43,322 nt of DNA, taken from positions 1 through 43,322 of the forward strand of contig NZ_SSXI01000261.1 of assembly GCF_004803405.1 (NCBI RefSeq), written 5' to 3'. Below, in pieces: positions 31,367-39,058 of the stretch; the stretch's first letter is position 1, and every line of letters begins with the position of its first letter. A program made the translations under genes and the position numbers. Source of the DNA: Nocardioides sp. GTDB lineage: Bacteria; Actinomycetota; Actinomycetes; Propionibacteriales; Nocardioidaceae. The notes below the pieces were generated by a model that was given only the letters and a program-made list of their open reading frames with translations, did no database searches and was not told the origin of the DNA.

Positions 31367-32125
31367 GTGCGCAACGGCTACCTGCGGTTCGCCGCACTCG
31401 GCGACAGCACCACCGTCGGACTCGGCGACCCCGTCCCCGGCGGCGGGTGGCGGGGCTGGGCACGGCTCCTCGCGGAGTCGCTGAGGTCGTCGTACGACGT
31501 CTCGTTCTGCAACGTCGCCATCTCCGGCGCCACGGCGTCGATCGTGCGGGAGCAGCAGCTCGAGGCCGCGCTCGCGCACCGGCCGGACCTCGCCTCCCTC
31601 CTGGTCGGCGTGAACGACACACTGCGCTCGACGTGGGATCCAGCGCGGCTCCGCGAGGACCTGCTGGCCATCGCCGGATCGCTGGACGCGATCGGCGCCA
31701 TCCTGATGACGGCGCGGTGGCACGACCACGGCGCCGTTCTTGGGCTGCCGCGGATGCTCGTCCGGCCGATCGGGGAGCGGATCGAGGTCGTCAACGCCGT
31801 CTACGACGAGATCCACGAGCAGTACGGCGGCCTCCGCCTCGACCTCGCGCTGCTCCCGGAGGTGGCCCGCCGGGAGTGCTGGTCGATCGACCGGTTCCAC
31901 CCATCGGAGGTCGGCCATCGCGCACTTGCCCGCGCCTGGGGGGAGCAGCTCCGTGCGGCCGGGTACGAGTTCGCGCTGCCGAGCCTGGAGCCGGCCGGAG
32001 GGTGCCCGCCGAGCTGGCGGCGCGACATGGCGTGGATGGTGATCGAGGGCGCGCCGTGGTTCGGACGGCGAGCACGGGACCTGGGGCCGTGGGCGGTGCG
32101 CCGGGCGATCGGAGCCGGTCGCTAG
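31367..32125 (+). CDS. SGNH/GDSL hydrolase
   Basis: A 252-residue esterase-fold enzyme. Block I is [19 protein letters not shown] (Ser nucleophile), followed by VAISGATAS, the oxyanion VGVNDT block and the catalytic pair in [14 protein letters not shown]. No signal peptide is seen, so it acts inside the cell or is cell-associated; esters or glycans are usual substrates. The stop codon TAG also forms the first bases of the -10 element of rph. Start 31367 follows a CACGCT hexamer; the open frame to 31307 is not conserved. Confidence 0.88.
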   Translation: MRNGYLRFAALGDSTTVGLGDPVPGGGWRGWARLLAESLRSSYDVSFCNVAISGATASIVREQQLEAALAHRPDLASLLVGVNDTLRSTWDPARLREDLLAIAGSLDAIGAILMTARWHDHGAVLGLPRMLVRPIGERIEVVNAVYDEIHEQYGGLRLDLALLPEVARRECWSIDRFHPSEVGHRALARAWGEQLRAAGYEFALPSLEPAGGCPPSWRRDMAWMVIEGAPWFGRRARDLGPWAVRRAIGAGR

Positions 32126-32128
32126 GTT
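32123..32128 (+). promoter_or_regulatory. -10 element, leaderless rph operon
   Basis: TAGGTT, 7 nt, then ATG 32136. Its TAG is also the SGNH stop codon. Confidence 0.6.
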
Positions 32129-32135
32129 TGCCGTC

Positions 32136-32843
32136 ATGAGCACCCGAGTGGACGGTCGCGCCGACGACGAGCTGCGCCCCATCAAGATCACCCGCAACTG
32201 GCTCGACCACCCGGCGGGGTCGGTGCTGATCGAGTTCGGGAGGACCCGGGTGCTGTGCGCGGCGTCCGCCTCCGAGGGCGTGCCGCGCTGGCGCAAGGGC
32301 TCCGGGCTCGGCTGGGTCACCGCGGAGTACGCGATGCTCCCCGCCGCCACCAACACCCGCTCGGACCGTGAGTCGGTCAGGGGGCGGATCGGCGGCCGGA
32401 CCCACGAGATCAGCCGACTGATCGGTCGTTCGCTGCGCGCGGTCATCGACTACAAGGCGCTCGGCGAGAACACCATCCAGATCGACTGCGACGTGCTCCA
32501 GGCCGACGGCGGCACGCGTACGGCCGCGGTCACCGGCGCCTACATCGCCCTCGCCGACGCGTGCGCGACGCTCGGCGTCACGCAAGCGCTCACCGGGTCG
32601 GTCGCCGCGATCAGCGTCGGCATCGTCGACGGCGTCCCGCGCCTGGATCTCCCGTACGTCGAGGACGTCCGGGCAGAGACCGACATGAACGTCGTGATGA
32701 CGGGCGAGGGCAGGTTCGTCGAGGTGCAGGGCACCGCCGAGGGCGTGGCGTTCGACCGGGCCGAGCTGGACGCTCTGCTGGCGCTGGCGGAGAAGGGCTG
32801 CGCCGACCTGACCCGGATGCAGCAGGAGGCGCTCGACTCGTGA
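32136..32843 (+). CDS. rph: Ribonuclease PH
   Basis: A 235-residue phosphorolytic exoribonuclease that trims the 3' ends of tRNA precursors with inorganic phosphate. Family motifs are the start [51 protein letters not shown], the phosphate-site [36 protein letters not shown] and the [17 protein letters not shown] block. Length is typical. Its stop overlaps the rdgB start (GTGA), an arrangement conserved in mycobacteria (Rv1340-Rv1341). Confidence 0.95.
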   Translation: MSTRVDGRADDELRPIKITRNWLDHPAGSVLIEFGRTRVLCAASASEGVPRWRKGSGLGWVTAEYAMLPAATNTRSDRESVRGRIGGRTHEISRLIGRSLRAVIDYKALGENTIQIDCDVLQADGGTRTAAVTGAYIALADACATLGVTQALTGSVAAISVGIVDGVPRLDLPYVEDVRAETDMNVVMTGEGRFVEVQGTAEGVAFDRAELDALLALAEKGCADLTRMQQEALDS

Positions 32844-33445
32844 GCACGGTCCTCGTCGCCTCCCGCAACGCCAAGAAGCTGGAGGAGATGCGACGGATTC
32901 TCGCCGAGCATCTCGAGTCGGTCGAGGTCGTCGGGCTCGACGACGTCGAGCCGTTCGACGAACCCGTCGAGGACCAGCCGACGTTCGAGGGCAACGCCCT
33001 GCTGAAGGCGCGCGCCGGAGTCGCCGCGACCGGGCTGCCGACGATCGCCGACGACTCCGGCCTCTGCGTCGAGGCCCTGAACGGGATGCCAGGTGTGCTC
33101 TCGGCACGGTGGAGCGGGCCGCCGAAGTCTGACGAGCGCAACAACGAACTGCTGCTCGCGCAGCTGTCGGATGTGCCGGACGAGCGTCGGCGGGCTCATT
33201 TCCGCTGCGCGGTCGCGCTAGTGCACCCCGACGGCCGGGAGATCGTGGTCGAGGGTCGGATGGACGGCCGGGTGATCCGCGAAGTGCGAGGGAGCGGGGG
33301 CTTCGGCTACGACGTCCTCTTCGTGGCAGACGAGTTCCCCGACCTCACCACCGCGGAGCTGTCTCGGGACGCCAAGGACGCGATCTCGCACCGAGGGAAG
33401 GCGCTGCGGGAGATCGCGCCGCTCGTCGCGCAGATGCTGGCGTGA
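32840..33445 (+). CDS. rdgB: RdgB/HAM1 XTP/dITP diphosphatase
   Basis: A 201-residue non-canonical purine NTP pyrophosphatase. It has the nucleotide-binding start [18 protein letters not shown], the catalytic [20 protein letters not shown], the [11 protein letters not shown] strand and the [17 protein letters not shown] plus SHRGKAL end. It cleans ITP, XTP and their deoxy forms from the pool and so prevents mutagenic incorporation. GTG 32840 overlaps the rph stop codon; the frame is open to 32561 only as a shadow of rph. Confidence 0.95.
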   Translation: MSTVLVASRNAKKLEEMRRILAEHLESVEVVGLDDVEPFDEPVEDQPTFEGNALLKARAGVAATGLPTIADDSGLCVEALNGMPGVLSARWSGPPKSDERNNELLLAQLSDVPDERRRAHFRCAVALVHPDGREIVVEGRMDGRVIREVRGSGGFGYDVLFVADEFPDLTTAELSRDAKDAISHRGKALREIAPLVAQMLA

Positions 33446-33454
33446 CCGGGGAGC

Positions 33455-34015
33455 TCAGCGGATGACGCCGAGCCATGCGTCGAACGACCGGACGAAGCGG
33501 TCGTGGCTGGCGACCATGGCCGCTGCATCGCCGGGGACCCGCAGGACGTGGTCGCCCGGCACCACCACTCGCTCACCCGGCAGCGCGTCGAGCACCTCGC
33601 GGCTCAGGTAGGGATCGCTCGCACCGATCATGACGAACTGCTCGGCCGGGTAGGACAGCAGCACCTCGGCAACGTCGGGCTCGGTCAGCAGCGGCGTGAG
33701 CCAGGCGGCGTCGTATCCGCGCGCCGCGGCGAGCGGGGCCGCCAGCGTACCGAGCGACTTCGCTACGACGAGCACCCGTCCGTCGTGGTCATCGAGGGCC
33801 GCCCCGAGCTGGGCGCCGACCCAGGCGACCTCGGCGGCGTCGCCGTCCAACGCCGGCGGCTCCCACCAGACCTGGCGCACGTCCCATCCCCGCATCAGCG
33901 CCACCTGGGTGGCGAAGAAGAGCAGCGGGCCGTCGGGGGTGTACCGCCTGCCGGGAAGCACCACGCATCGGCCGACCGCGGTCCCGTCCACCACATGGTC
34001 GACGAACCGGGTCAT
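33455..34015 (-). CDS. Small alpha/beta-hydrolase-like protein
   Basis: A 186-residue protein with an alpha/beta-hydrolase pattern: RCVVLPGRRYTPDGPLLFFA at the oxyanion region, nucleophile elbow VVAKSLGTLAA (A-K-S-L-G), and DHVLRVPGD near the C-terminus with the likely catalytic His. The short size and Asp in LTEPDVAEV suggest a compact esterase or inactive hydrolase. Start 34015 has a GATCGT hexamer 6 nt upstream. The opposite strand overlaps no other gene. Substrate unknown. Confidence 0.7.
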   Translation of the reverse strand: MTRFVDHVVDGTAVGRCVVLPGRRYTPDGPLLFFATQVALMRGWDVRQVWWEPPALDGDAAEVAWVGAQLGAALDDHDGRVLVVAKSLGTLAAPLAAARGYDAAWLTPLLTEPDVAEVLLSYPAEQFVMIGASDPYLSREVLDALPGERVVVPGDHVLRVPGDAAAMVASHDRFVRSFDAWLGVIR

Positions 34016-34021
34016 GGCGAC

Positions 34022-34027
34022 ACGATC
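34022..34027 (-). promoter_or_regulatory. Weak -10 element of the small hydrolase gene
   Basis: GATCGT on the minus strand, 6 nt before ATG 34015. Confidence 0.3.
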
Positions 34028-34059
34028 TCCGCTTCGCCGGAGGTGGGTCAACCCGCTGC

Positions 34060-34136
34060 TGGTGCGCCCGGTGAGAGTCGAACTCACACTGTCACGGACC
34101 TAAACCGTGTGCCTCTGCCAGTTGGGCTACGGGCGC
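34060..34136 (-). tRNA. tRNA-Leu (anticodon UAG) without a long variable arm
   Basis: A complete 77-nt cloverleaf with encoded CCA (34060-34062). Acceptor GCGCCCG/CGGGCGC; D-stem GCC/GGC with 11-nt loop CAACTGGCAGA; anticodon stem CACGG/CCGTG with loop TTTAGGT, anticodon UAG (reads CUA leucine); variable loop only ACAGT; T-arm GTGAG-TTCGACT-CTCAC; discriminator A73. The 3-bp D-stem and GGCAGA-ending 11-nt loop are typical of class II leucine tRNAs, but the long variable arm expected for bacterial tRNA-Leu is missing. All stems are perfect, so the gene looks functional. Confidence 0.9.
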
Positions 34137-34178
34137 TCGATGCGGCCGGGGATGTGTGCCACGGCCGCTGACCTCAGG

Positions 34179-35294
34179 TCACTCGCTCCACTCCCAGGTG
34201 GTCAGGATCTCCTCGAACTGGGGGAGCACCTTCTCGTCACCGTCCTTGAGAGAGACGGTGATGGAGTAGCCGAGTTCGCCGCTGATCACCAGGTGCGAGC
34301 GCTGCTTGACCTTCACGCCGGAGTCGTTGGTGCGGGAGATCTCCACGCCCAGGGCGGTCTGACCGTCGATGGCGACGTTCGGGATGTCGGTGACGTCGGC
34401 AGTCGGGTCGCCCGAGACCAGCGCCTCCTTCCAGGCATCCTTGAGGTCGTTCGGGTCGGTGGCGCCGTAGGACGACTGCGTCTCCACGATGATGTTGGCG
34501 CGCGCGGTGTTGAAGGTGTCGCCCCACAGGACGACCTTGTCGAGGGTGGTCAGTCCCGGGTTGTTCTTCACGAACTCCTCGGTGCCGTCGCTCCACCCCT
34601 CGGGAGCCTGCACCTGATAACCCTGGCCCTTGATCGTGATGCCGCCGAGATCGACGGTCTCCGACGTCTCGTCGGCCGACGGGTCCTCGCCACCGCCGTT
34701 GGCCAGCAGCACGATGCCGACGATCCCGGCGACGATCACGACCACCGCGACGGCGATGGCACCGATGACGAGGCCCGCGCTGCTCTTCTTGCTCGCGGGC
34801 GGCTGCGACCAGCCACCGGGGTACGACGGCTGCCCGGCGGGGGCGTACCCGGGTCCGGCAAAGGGTTGATGCGGCGGTGACTGGACCGGGTACTGCACGG
34901 GAGTGGTTCCGCCGGGGCCGTGATGCGGCGGTGCGGCCGTGTGCGCCTCAGGGTCGAGCCCGGTCACCAGGTTCTCGGGCACCCTGCCGAGTGCGAACCC
35001 GAGCACGGCGACCGCCCATTGGCAGCCGCGAACGTCGGCGCTGCCGCGGTCGCGGGCCAGTCGCTGGCCGGCCGAGTCGACCGCGTCGGCCGGGGCTGCG
35101 CCGCTGTCGAGCATGGTGAGCATGCCGTCGAGGGCGCCCAGGCGAACCGCGTCGGTGAGGAGGTTGATCGTGCCGCTGGACGCCTGACCCTCGTCGAGGT
35201 AGTCGTCGAGCGACCCGCGGAACGCCGAGGCGTCCCGGAATAGGCCGTGCCCGTGGTCCCGGGCGAGCTCGGCGAGGGCCTGGTGCAGCACCAT
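34179..35294 (-). CDS. Membrane protein with helical N-domain and external domain
   Basis: A 371-residue protein, not assigned to a named family. Residues 1-105 are helical and cytoplasmic (LARDHGHGLFRDASAFRGSL, ARDRGSADVRGCQWAVAVLG), resembling the small helical domains attached to some actinobacterial Hsp70 or kinase-like proteins. A Pro/Gly/Tyr-rich linker (PFAGPGYAPAGQPSYPGGW) is followed by one membrane helix (about 173-200) and an external domain with QGYQVQAPEGWSDGTEEFVK, similar to secreted PsbP-like or LpqN-type domains. It may pass a signal across the membrane. AAGGA precedes the ATG by 6 nt. A perfect 13-bp palindrome overlaps its stop codon. Confidence 0.7.
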   Translation of the reverse strand: MVLHQALAELARDHGHGLFRDASAFRGSLDDYLDEGQASSGTINLLTDAVRLGALDGMLTMLDSGAAPADAVDSAGQRLARDRGSADVRGCQWAVAVLGFALGRVPENLVTGLDPEAHTAAPPHHGPGGTTPVQYPVQSPPHQPFAGPGYAPAGQPSYPGGWSQPPASKKSSAGLVIGAIAVAVVVIVAGIVGIVLLANGGGEDPSADETSETVDLGGITIKGQGYQVQAPEGWSDGTEEFVKNNPGLTTLDKVVLWGDTFNTARANIIVETQSSYGATDPNDLKDAWKEALVSGDPTADVTDIPNVAIDGQTALGVEISRTNDSGVKVKQRSHLVISGELGYSITVSLKDGDEKVLPQFEEILTTWEWSE

Positions 35295-35320
35295 CTGGGT
35301 TCCTTAGGTTCGGTCAGGTC

Positions 35321-35806
35321 CTAGGCCGCAAGGCCGAGGTCCTTGCGGAGCTTCGCGACGTGTCCGGTCGCTTTGACGTTGTACTGCGCGATCTCGATGC
35401 GACCGTCGGTGCCGACGACGAAGGTGGACCGGATGACGCCCTGCACGAGCTTCCCGTAGAGCGACTTCTCGCCGTACGCGGCGTAGGCCTCGTGCACGAC
35501 GAGCTCGGGGTCGGAGAGCAGTGTGATGGTGAGCCCGTCGCGCTCGCGGAACTTCGCGAGCTTCGATGTGGTGTCCTTCGAGATCCCCACGACGGTGTAG
35601 CCCTCCGCCTGCAGGGAGTCGAGGGAGTCGGTGAAGTCGCAAGCCTGCTTCGTGCACCCCGGCGTCATCGCCGCCGGGTAGAAGTACACGATCACCTTCC
35701 GCCCCTCCTCGAGCAGGGCGTAGAGGTTGACCTCGTCGCCCTGATCCGAGGCGAGGGTGAAGTCGGGGGCGGGGTCGCCGGCGGAGAGGCGGACCTGGTC
35801 GCTCAT
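35321..35806 (-). CDS. bcp: Thioredoxin-dependent peroxiredoxin (BCP/PrxQ type)
   Basis: A 161-residue peroxiredoxin. The peroxidatic motif PAAMTPGCTKQACDFTDSLD contains the conserved Thr and Cys plus a resolving Cys five residues later, the PrxQ/BCP arrangement. APDFTLASDQGDEVNLYALL and FRERDGLTITLLSDPE are also typical. It reduces hydroperoxides with thioredoxin in the cytoplasm. The start ATG 35806 has a GGAGAC site; the in-frame extension to 35878 would run over the operator. It is divergent from the nickel/cobalt transporter, with the Nur-like box between them. Confidence 0.93.
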   Translation of the reverse strand: MSDQVRLSAGDPAPDFTLASDQGDEVNLYALLEEGRKVIVYFYPAAMTPGCTKQACDFTDSLDSLQAEGYTVVGISKDTTSKLAKFRERDGLTITLLSDPELVVHEAYAAYGEKSLYGKLVQGVIRSTFVVGTDGRIEIAQYNVKATGHVAKLRKDLGLAA

Positions 35807-35834
35807 GCTGCGGTCTCCTGATACGGGTATGTTG

Positions 35835-35851
35835 TTGCAAGTCCCATGCAA
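35835..35851. promoter_or_regulatory. Nur-like nickel box
   Basis: TTGCAA-GTCCC-ATGCAA matches the Streptomyces Nur consensus tTGCaa-N5-ttGCAA in all but one base. It sits in a larger dyad, GTTGTTGCA (35831-35839) and TGCAATAAC (35847-35855), and overlaps the predicted spacer and -10 (TAACGT, 35852-35857) of the transporter operon. Nur represses nickel uptake when nickel is plentiful. Confidence 0.7.
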
Positions 35852-35922
35852 TAACGTGGGTGACGTGCTCGGAACCATCTAACTACCCGGGCACCTCCCG
35901 CCGAACACAGGAGCACCGCCTG

Positions 35923-36630
35923 ATGCACGTCCCCGACGGATTCCTCGACGCTCCGACGTCGATCGCGACCGGTCTCGTCGCGGCTGCGGGCGTCGGCATC
36001 GCGCTTCGCAAGGCGCGCGCGGAGCTCGACGACCGCACCGCACCGATGGCGGGCCTCGTCGCCGCGTTCGTCTTCGCCGGGCAGATGATGAACTTCCCGG
36101 TCGGCGCCGGCACGAGTGGACACCTGCTCGGCGGGGCCCTGGCCGCCGTACTCGTCGGACCGTGGACCGGCGCCCTGTGCCTGAGCGTGGTGCTGATGGT
36201 GCAGGCCCTCTTCATGGCCGACGGCGGACTCACCGCGCTCGGTACCAACATCACGCTGATGGGCCTGGTCGGGGTCTTCGTCGGGTACGCCGCGTTCCGC
36301 CTGGCGCTGCTCGTGCTCCCGCGCAACGTGAGCTCGGTGCCCGTCGCCGGCGCGATCGGTGCGCTGGTGTCGGTCCCGGCCGCGGCGGCCGTCTTCACCG
36401 CGCTGTTCGCGGCCGGCGGCACGGCCGACGTGCCCCTCGGTACGGTGCTGACCGCGATGCTCGGCTGGCACACGGTGATCGGCGCGGGCGAGGCGGCGGT
36501 CACCGGCCTGGTGATCGGCGCCGTCGTCGCTTCCCGCCCTGACCTCGTGTACGGCGCCCGTGGCCTCGCCGCCGCGAAGGCGCCGCTGGTCCTGCCGGAC
36601 GCGGAGCCGGTGAGGGGCGGTCTCGCGTGA
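35923..36630 (+). CDS. cbiM: ECF transporter substrate-binding component CbiM/NikM
   Basis: A 235-residue integral membrane S-component. The N-terminus is the diagnostic MHVPDGFLD: free amine and His2 coordinate the metal ion. Further family blocks are GTSGHLLGGALAAVL (third metal ligand region), MVQALFMADGGLTALGTN and HTVIGAGEAAVTGLVIG. It captures Ni2+ or Co2+ for the ECF complex. The conserved start makes ATG 35923 certain. A Nur-like box upstream argues for nickel. The next gene overlaps (GTGA). Confidence 0.93.
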   Translation: MHVPDGFLDAPTSIATGLVAAAGVGIALRKARAELDDRTAPMAGLVAAFVFAGQMMNFPVGAGTSGHLLGGALAAVLVGPWTGALCLSVVLMVQALFMADGGLTALGTNITLMGLVGVFVGYAAFRLALLVLPRNVSSVPVAGAIGALVSVPAAAAVFTALFAAGGTADVPLGTVLTAMLGWHTVIGAGEAAVTGLVIGAVVASRPDLVYGARGLAAAKAPLVLPDAEPVRGGLA

Positions 36631-36959
36631 CCAGTCCCCGGATCTCCAAGCGGGCCTTCCTCCTGGTCGGTCTGCTGACCGCCCTGCTGATCGCCGGCGT
36701 CGGGTCCTACTACGCCAGCGGCCACCCCGACGGCTTGGAGTACGTGGCCGAGCGGACCGGATTCATCGACTCGGCCCAGGACGGCGCCGCCGCCGACAGT
36801 CCGTTCGCCGACTACGGCACCAAGGGTGTGGAGGACCCGCGTGTCGGTGGCGGCATCGCCGGCGTCGTCGGGGTGCTGGCGACGCTGCTGCTCGCGGGGG
36901 GTCTCTTCATGCTGCTGCGGCGCAAGCCCGACCCGGCCGCACTCTCCGAGACGAAGTGA
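36627..36959 (+). CDS. PDGLE-domain ECF component (CbiN-like)
   Basis: A 110-residue protein with an N-terminal helix (AFLLVGLLTALLIAGVGSYY), an external loop containing the name-giving HPDGLEYVAERTGF, and a C-terminal helix (AGVVGVLATLLLAGGLFML). The PDGLE domain corresponds to CbiN/NikN, which assists the S-component in nickel or cobalt uptake. GTG 36627 overlaps the cbiM stop codon. Residues after the second helix are a short charged tail. Confidence 0.9.
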   Translation: MTSPRISKRAFLLVGLLTALLIAGVGSYYASGHPDGLEYVAERTGFIDSAQDGAAADSPFADYGTKGVEDPRVGGGIAGVVGVLATLLLAGGLFMLLRRKPDPAALSETK

Positions 36960-36966
36960 GCCTCTA

Positions 36967-37644
36967 GTGGGGGCCGGGCACGGGTCGGGGCTCCCCGGCG
37001 GAACCGGGCAGGGCCGCACTCTGGTGTACCGCGCCCCGGCGCACGTGAAGATCCTCGTGTTGCTGGCCTTCGTGTTGACTGTGGTCGCCACGCCTCGGGA
37101 GTGGTTCGGCGCGTTCGGCGGCTACCTGGTGGCGATCCTCGGGGTGGCCCTCCTCGTCGCCCGGATCCCGTTCGGGTGGCTGGCGAAGCGGATGGTGATC
37201 GAGGTGCCGTTCCTGGTCTTCGCGGCGCTGATGCCGTTCGTGGTCCGTGGGCCGGAGATCGAGGTGCTCGGTGTCGGGCTGAGCGAGCCCGGCCTGCTTG
37301 CCGCCTGGGGACTCGCGGCGAAGGGCACGATCGGAGTCCTGGCCTCCCTCACCCTGGCCGCGACGACCGAGCCGGTCGCCGTGCTCGCCGGTCTGCAGCG
37401 ACTGCGGATGCCGGACCTGATCGTGCAGATCATGGGCTTCATGGTCCGCTACCTCTCCGTCGTCACCGGTGACCTGCAGCGGATGCTGACGGCGATGCGG
37501 TCCCGCGGTGCGGACCCGCGGTCGCCGCGGCACTGGCCGGCGCTGGCGCGTACGCTCGGCGCCCTGTTCGTGCGGTCCTACGAGAGAGGCGAGCGGGTGC
37601 ACCTGGCGATGCTGTCGCGGGGCTACGACGGGCGGTTGCCGTGA
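36967..37644 (+). CDS. cbiQ: ECF transporter transmembrane component CbiQ/NikQ
   Basis: A 225-residue EcfT-type protein with about five helices (VKILVLLAFVLTVVATP, GYLVAILGVALLVARIP, EVPFLVFAALMPFVVRG, GVLASLTLAATTEPVAVLAG). The coupling-helix region AMRSRGADPR and the later MLSRGYDGRLP are the two Ala-Arg-Gly-like motifs that dock on the ATPase. It links the S-component to ATP hydrolysis. GTG 36967 is 7 bp after the PDGLE gene; a TCTAGT hexamer overlaps it. Confidence 0.9.
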   Translation: MGAGHGSGLPGGTGQGRTLVYRAPAHVKILVLLAFVLTVVATPREWFGAFGGYLVAILGVALLVARIPFGWLAKRMVIEVPFLVFAALMPFVVRGPEIEVLGVGLSEPGLLAAWGLAAKGTIGVLASLTLAATTEPVAVLAGLQRLRMPDLIVQIMGFMVRYLSVVTGDLQRMLTAMRSRGADPRSPRHWPALARTLGALFVRSYERGERVHLAMLSRGYDGRLP

Positions 37645-38432
37645 GCACGCCGGTCCTCGACGTCCGCGGTCTCGCCTTCGCCTACCCCGACGGCCACCAG
37701 GCGCTCTTCGGGGTCGACATGCACGTGCACCCGGGGGAGCGGGTGGCGTTGCTCGGCCCCAACGGTGCGGGAAAGACGACGCTGGTGCTCCACCTCAACG
37801 GCATCCTCTCGGCGTCGGCCGGGCAGGGCGCCGGGTCGGTCGCGGTCAGCGGGCTCCCGGTCACGAGGAGGAACCTGCTGGAGATCCGCCGCCGGGTCGG
37901 GATCGTCTTCCAGGACCCCGACGACCAGCTCTTCATGGGCAGCGTGCGCGCTGACGTGGCCTTCGGGCCGGCGAACCTCGGCCTCACCGGCGCGGCGCTG
38001 GAGAAGCGGGTGACCGACGCGCTCGAGCAGGTCGGGATGGCCGAGTACGCCGACCGGCCGCCGCACCACCTCTCCTTCGGCCAGCGGCGGCGGGTCGCCG
38101 TGGCGACGGTGCTGGCGATGGAGCCGGAGATCCTGGTGCTGGACGAGCCGTCGTCCAACCTCGACCCGGCCTCCCGGCGTGAGCTCGCCGACATCCTGCG
38201 CGGGCTCGACGTGACGCTGCTGATGGTCACCCACGACCTGCCGTACGCCCTCGAGCTGTGCCCGCGGTCCGTGGTGCTGAGCGGGGGCAGGGTCGTCGCG
38301 GACGGCACGACGTACGACGTGCTGACCGACGACGCCCTGATGCGCGCGCATCGGCTGGAGCTGCCATGGGGCTTCGATCCGCGCGGGATCGCGGATGGGC
38401 GGTCCGGTGCTGTTGATAGCCTGCCCGGGTGA
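37641..38432 (+). CDS. cbiO: ECF transporter ATPase CbiO/NikO
   Basis: A 263-residue ABC ATPase. Walker A is GPNGAGKTTLVLHLNG, the Q-loop FQDPDDQLFMGSV is typical of ECF ATPases, the signature is HHLSFGQRRRVAVATVLAME (LSFGQ instead of LSGGQ), and Walker B is LVLDEPSSNLDP with the switch His in MVTHDLPYA. It powers metal uptake through CbiQ. The GTG overlaps the cbiQ stop codon, and only one ATPase is encoded, so it acts as a homodimer. The -10 element of the next gene lies within its 3' end. Confidence 0.93.
   Translation: MSTPVLDVRGLAFAYPDGHQALFGVDMHVHPGERVALLGPNGAGKTTLVLHLNGILSASAGQGAGSVAVSGLPVTRRNLLEIRRRVGIVFQDPDDQLFMGSVRADVAFGPANLGLTGAALEKRVTDALEQVGMAEYADRPPHHLSFGQRRRVAVATVLAMEPEILVLDEPSSNLDPASRRELADILRGLDVTLLMVTHDLPYALELCPRSVVLSGGRVVADGTTYDVLTDDALMRAHRLELPWGFDPRGIADGRSGAVDSLPG
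38417..38422 (+). promoter_or_regulatory. -10 element, leaderless DUF3618 gene
   Basis: TAGCCT, 6 nt, then GTG 38429; lies inside the cbiO 3' end, so the pair can be expressed independently of nickel. Confidence 0.55.
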
Positions 38433-38677
38433 GCAATCTCCCCACCGACATCGAGCGTGAGATCGAGGAGGCCCGTGAGCGCCTCGCGGGCACGATCGAC
38501 CAGCTCCTCTACCGCTCGCACCCGAAGACGATCGTGAGCCGCGAGGTCGCGCAGGTGAAGGCGTACTACATCGACCCCGAGACCGGCGAGCCGCGCACCG
38601 ACAACATCCTCAAGACCGTGGGTGGCGTCGTCGGCGTGATCGTCGCGATCGTGGTCCTCCGCAAGATCACGAAGTAG
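38429..38677 (+). CDS. DUF3618 domain protein
   Basis: An 82-residue actinobacterial protein of the DUF3618 family. The amphipathic N-terminal helix LPTDIEREIEEARERLAGTI and the C-terminal membrane helix (VGGVVGVIVAIVVLRKI) match. Such small tail-anchored proteins are abundant in actinobacteria and have no known function. It overlaps the cbiO stop and has its own promoter. The neighbouring GroES-like gene starts 2 bp after its stop codon, and this pairing recurs in actinobacteria as far as I recall. Confidence 0.85.
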   Translation: MSNLPTDIEREIEEARERLAGTIDQLLYRSHPKTIVSREVAQVKAYYIDPETGEPRTDNILKTVGGVVGVIVAIVVLRKITK

Positions 38678-38679
38678 GC

Positions 38680-39003
38680 GTGTCCGACAAGACGCCCATC
38701 AAGATGCTGCACGACCGCATCTTGTGCGAGACCGAGACCGACGCCGGCGAGCGGCGCTCGTCCGGCGGCATCGTCATCCCCGCGACCGCGGCGATGGGTG
38801 CCAAGCGCCTGTCCTGGTCGCGTGTCGTCGCGGTCGGGCCGCACTGCCGGACCGTGGTGGCCGGCGACAAGGTGCTCTACGACCCCGAGGACAAGGCCGA
38901 GGTCGAGGTCTCGGGCGAGGTGTACGTCGTGATGCGCGAGCGTGACATCCATGCGGTCGCCGCCGAGCGGCTCGCCGACGAGGCTGCCGGCCTCTACCTC
39001 TGA
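38680..39003 (+). CDS. GroES-like co-chaperonin family protein
   Basis: A 107-residue member of the Cpn10 fold. IKMLHDRILCETETDAGERR followed by SSGGIVIPATAA is the mobile-loop and first-strand pattern; RVVAVGPHCRTVVAGDKVLY and EVEVSGEVYVVMRERDIHAV are the later barrel strands. No groEL lies nearby, and the mobile loop has Gly-Gly-Ile-Val-Ile as in true GroES. It differs in length and sequence from housekeeping GroES and might be a specialised cap or paralogue. GTG start, 2 bp after the DUF3618 stop. Confidence 0.8.
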   Translation: MSDKTPIKMLHDRILCETETDAGERRSSGGIVIPATAAMGAKRLSWSRVVAVGPHCRTVVAGDKVLYDPEDKAEVEVSGEVYVVMRERDIHAVAAERLADEAAGLYL

Positions 39004-39024
39004 GACCGGCCCGGGCCGCCGGGC

Positions 39025-39052
39025 GTAACGCGAGTCAGGTGAAACGCGTTAC
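39025..39052. promoter_or_regulatory. 8-bp inverted repeat before the penicillin-acylase gene
   Basis: GTAACGCG (39025-39032) and CGCGTTAC (39045-39052) form a perfect inverted repeat with a 12-nt spacer; the right arm is part of the palindrome AACGCGTT (39043-39050), a LacI-type core. It ends 6 nt before GTG 39059, so a bound protein would block initiation. Confidence 0.5.
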
Positions 39053-39058
39053 AGGTCT

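Noticed and set aside
34169..34181. Perfect 13-bp palindrome TGACCT-C-AGGTCA at the end of the membrane-protein gene
   Set aside because: Overlaps a stop codon, no promoter nearby; could be a weak transcription stop or chance, too little to call a site.
35807..35922. Nickel/cobalt or cobalamin riboswitch before cbiM
   Set aside because: Leader after the predicted -10 is only about 65 nt and shows no four-way junction or B12-box; the Nur-like operator explains regulation.
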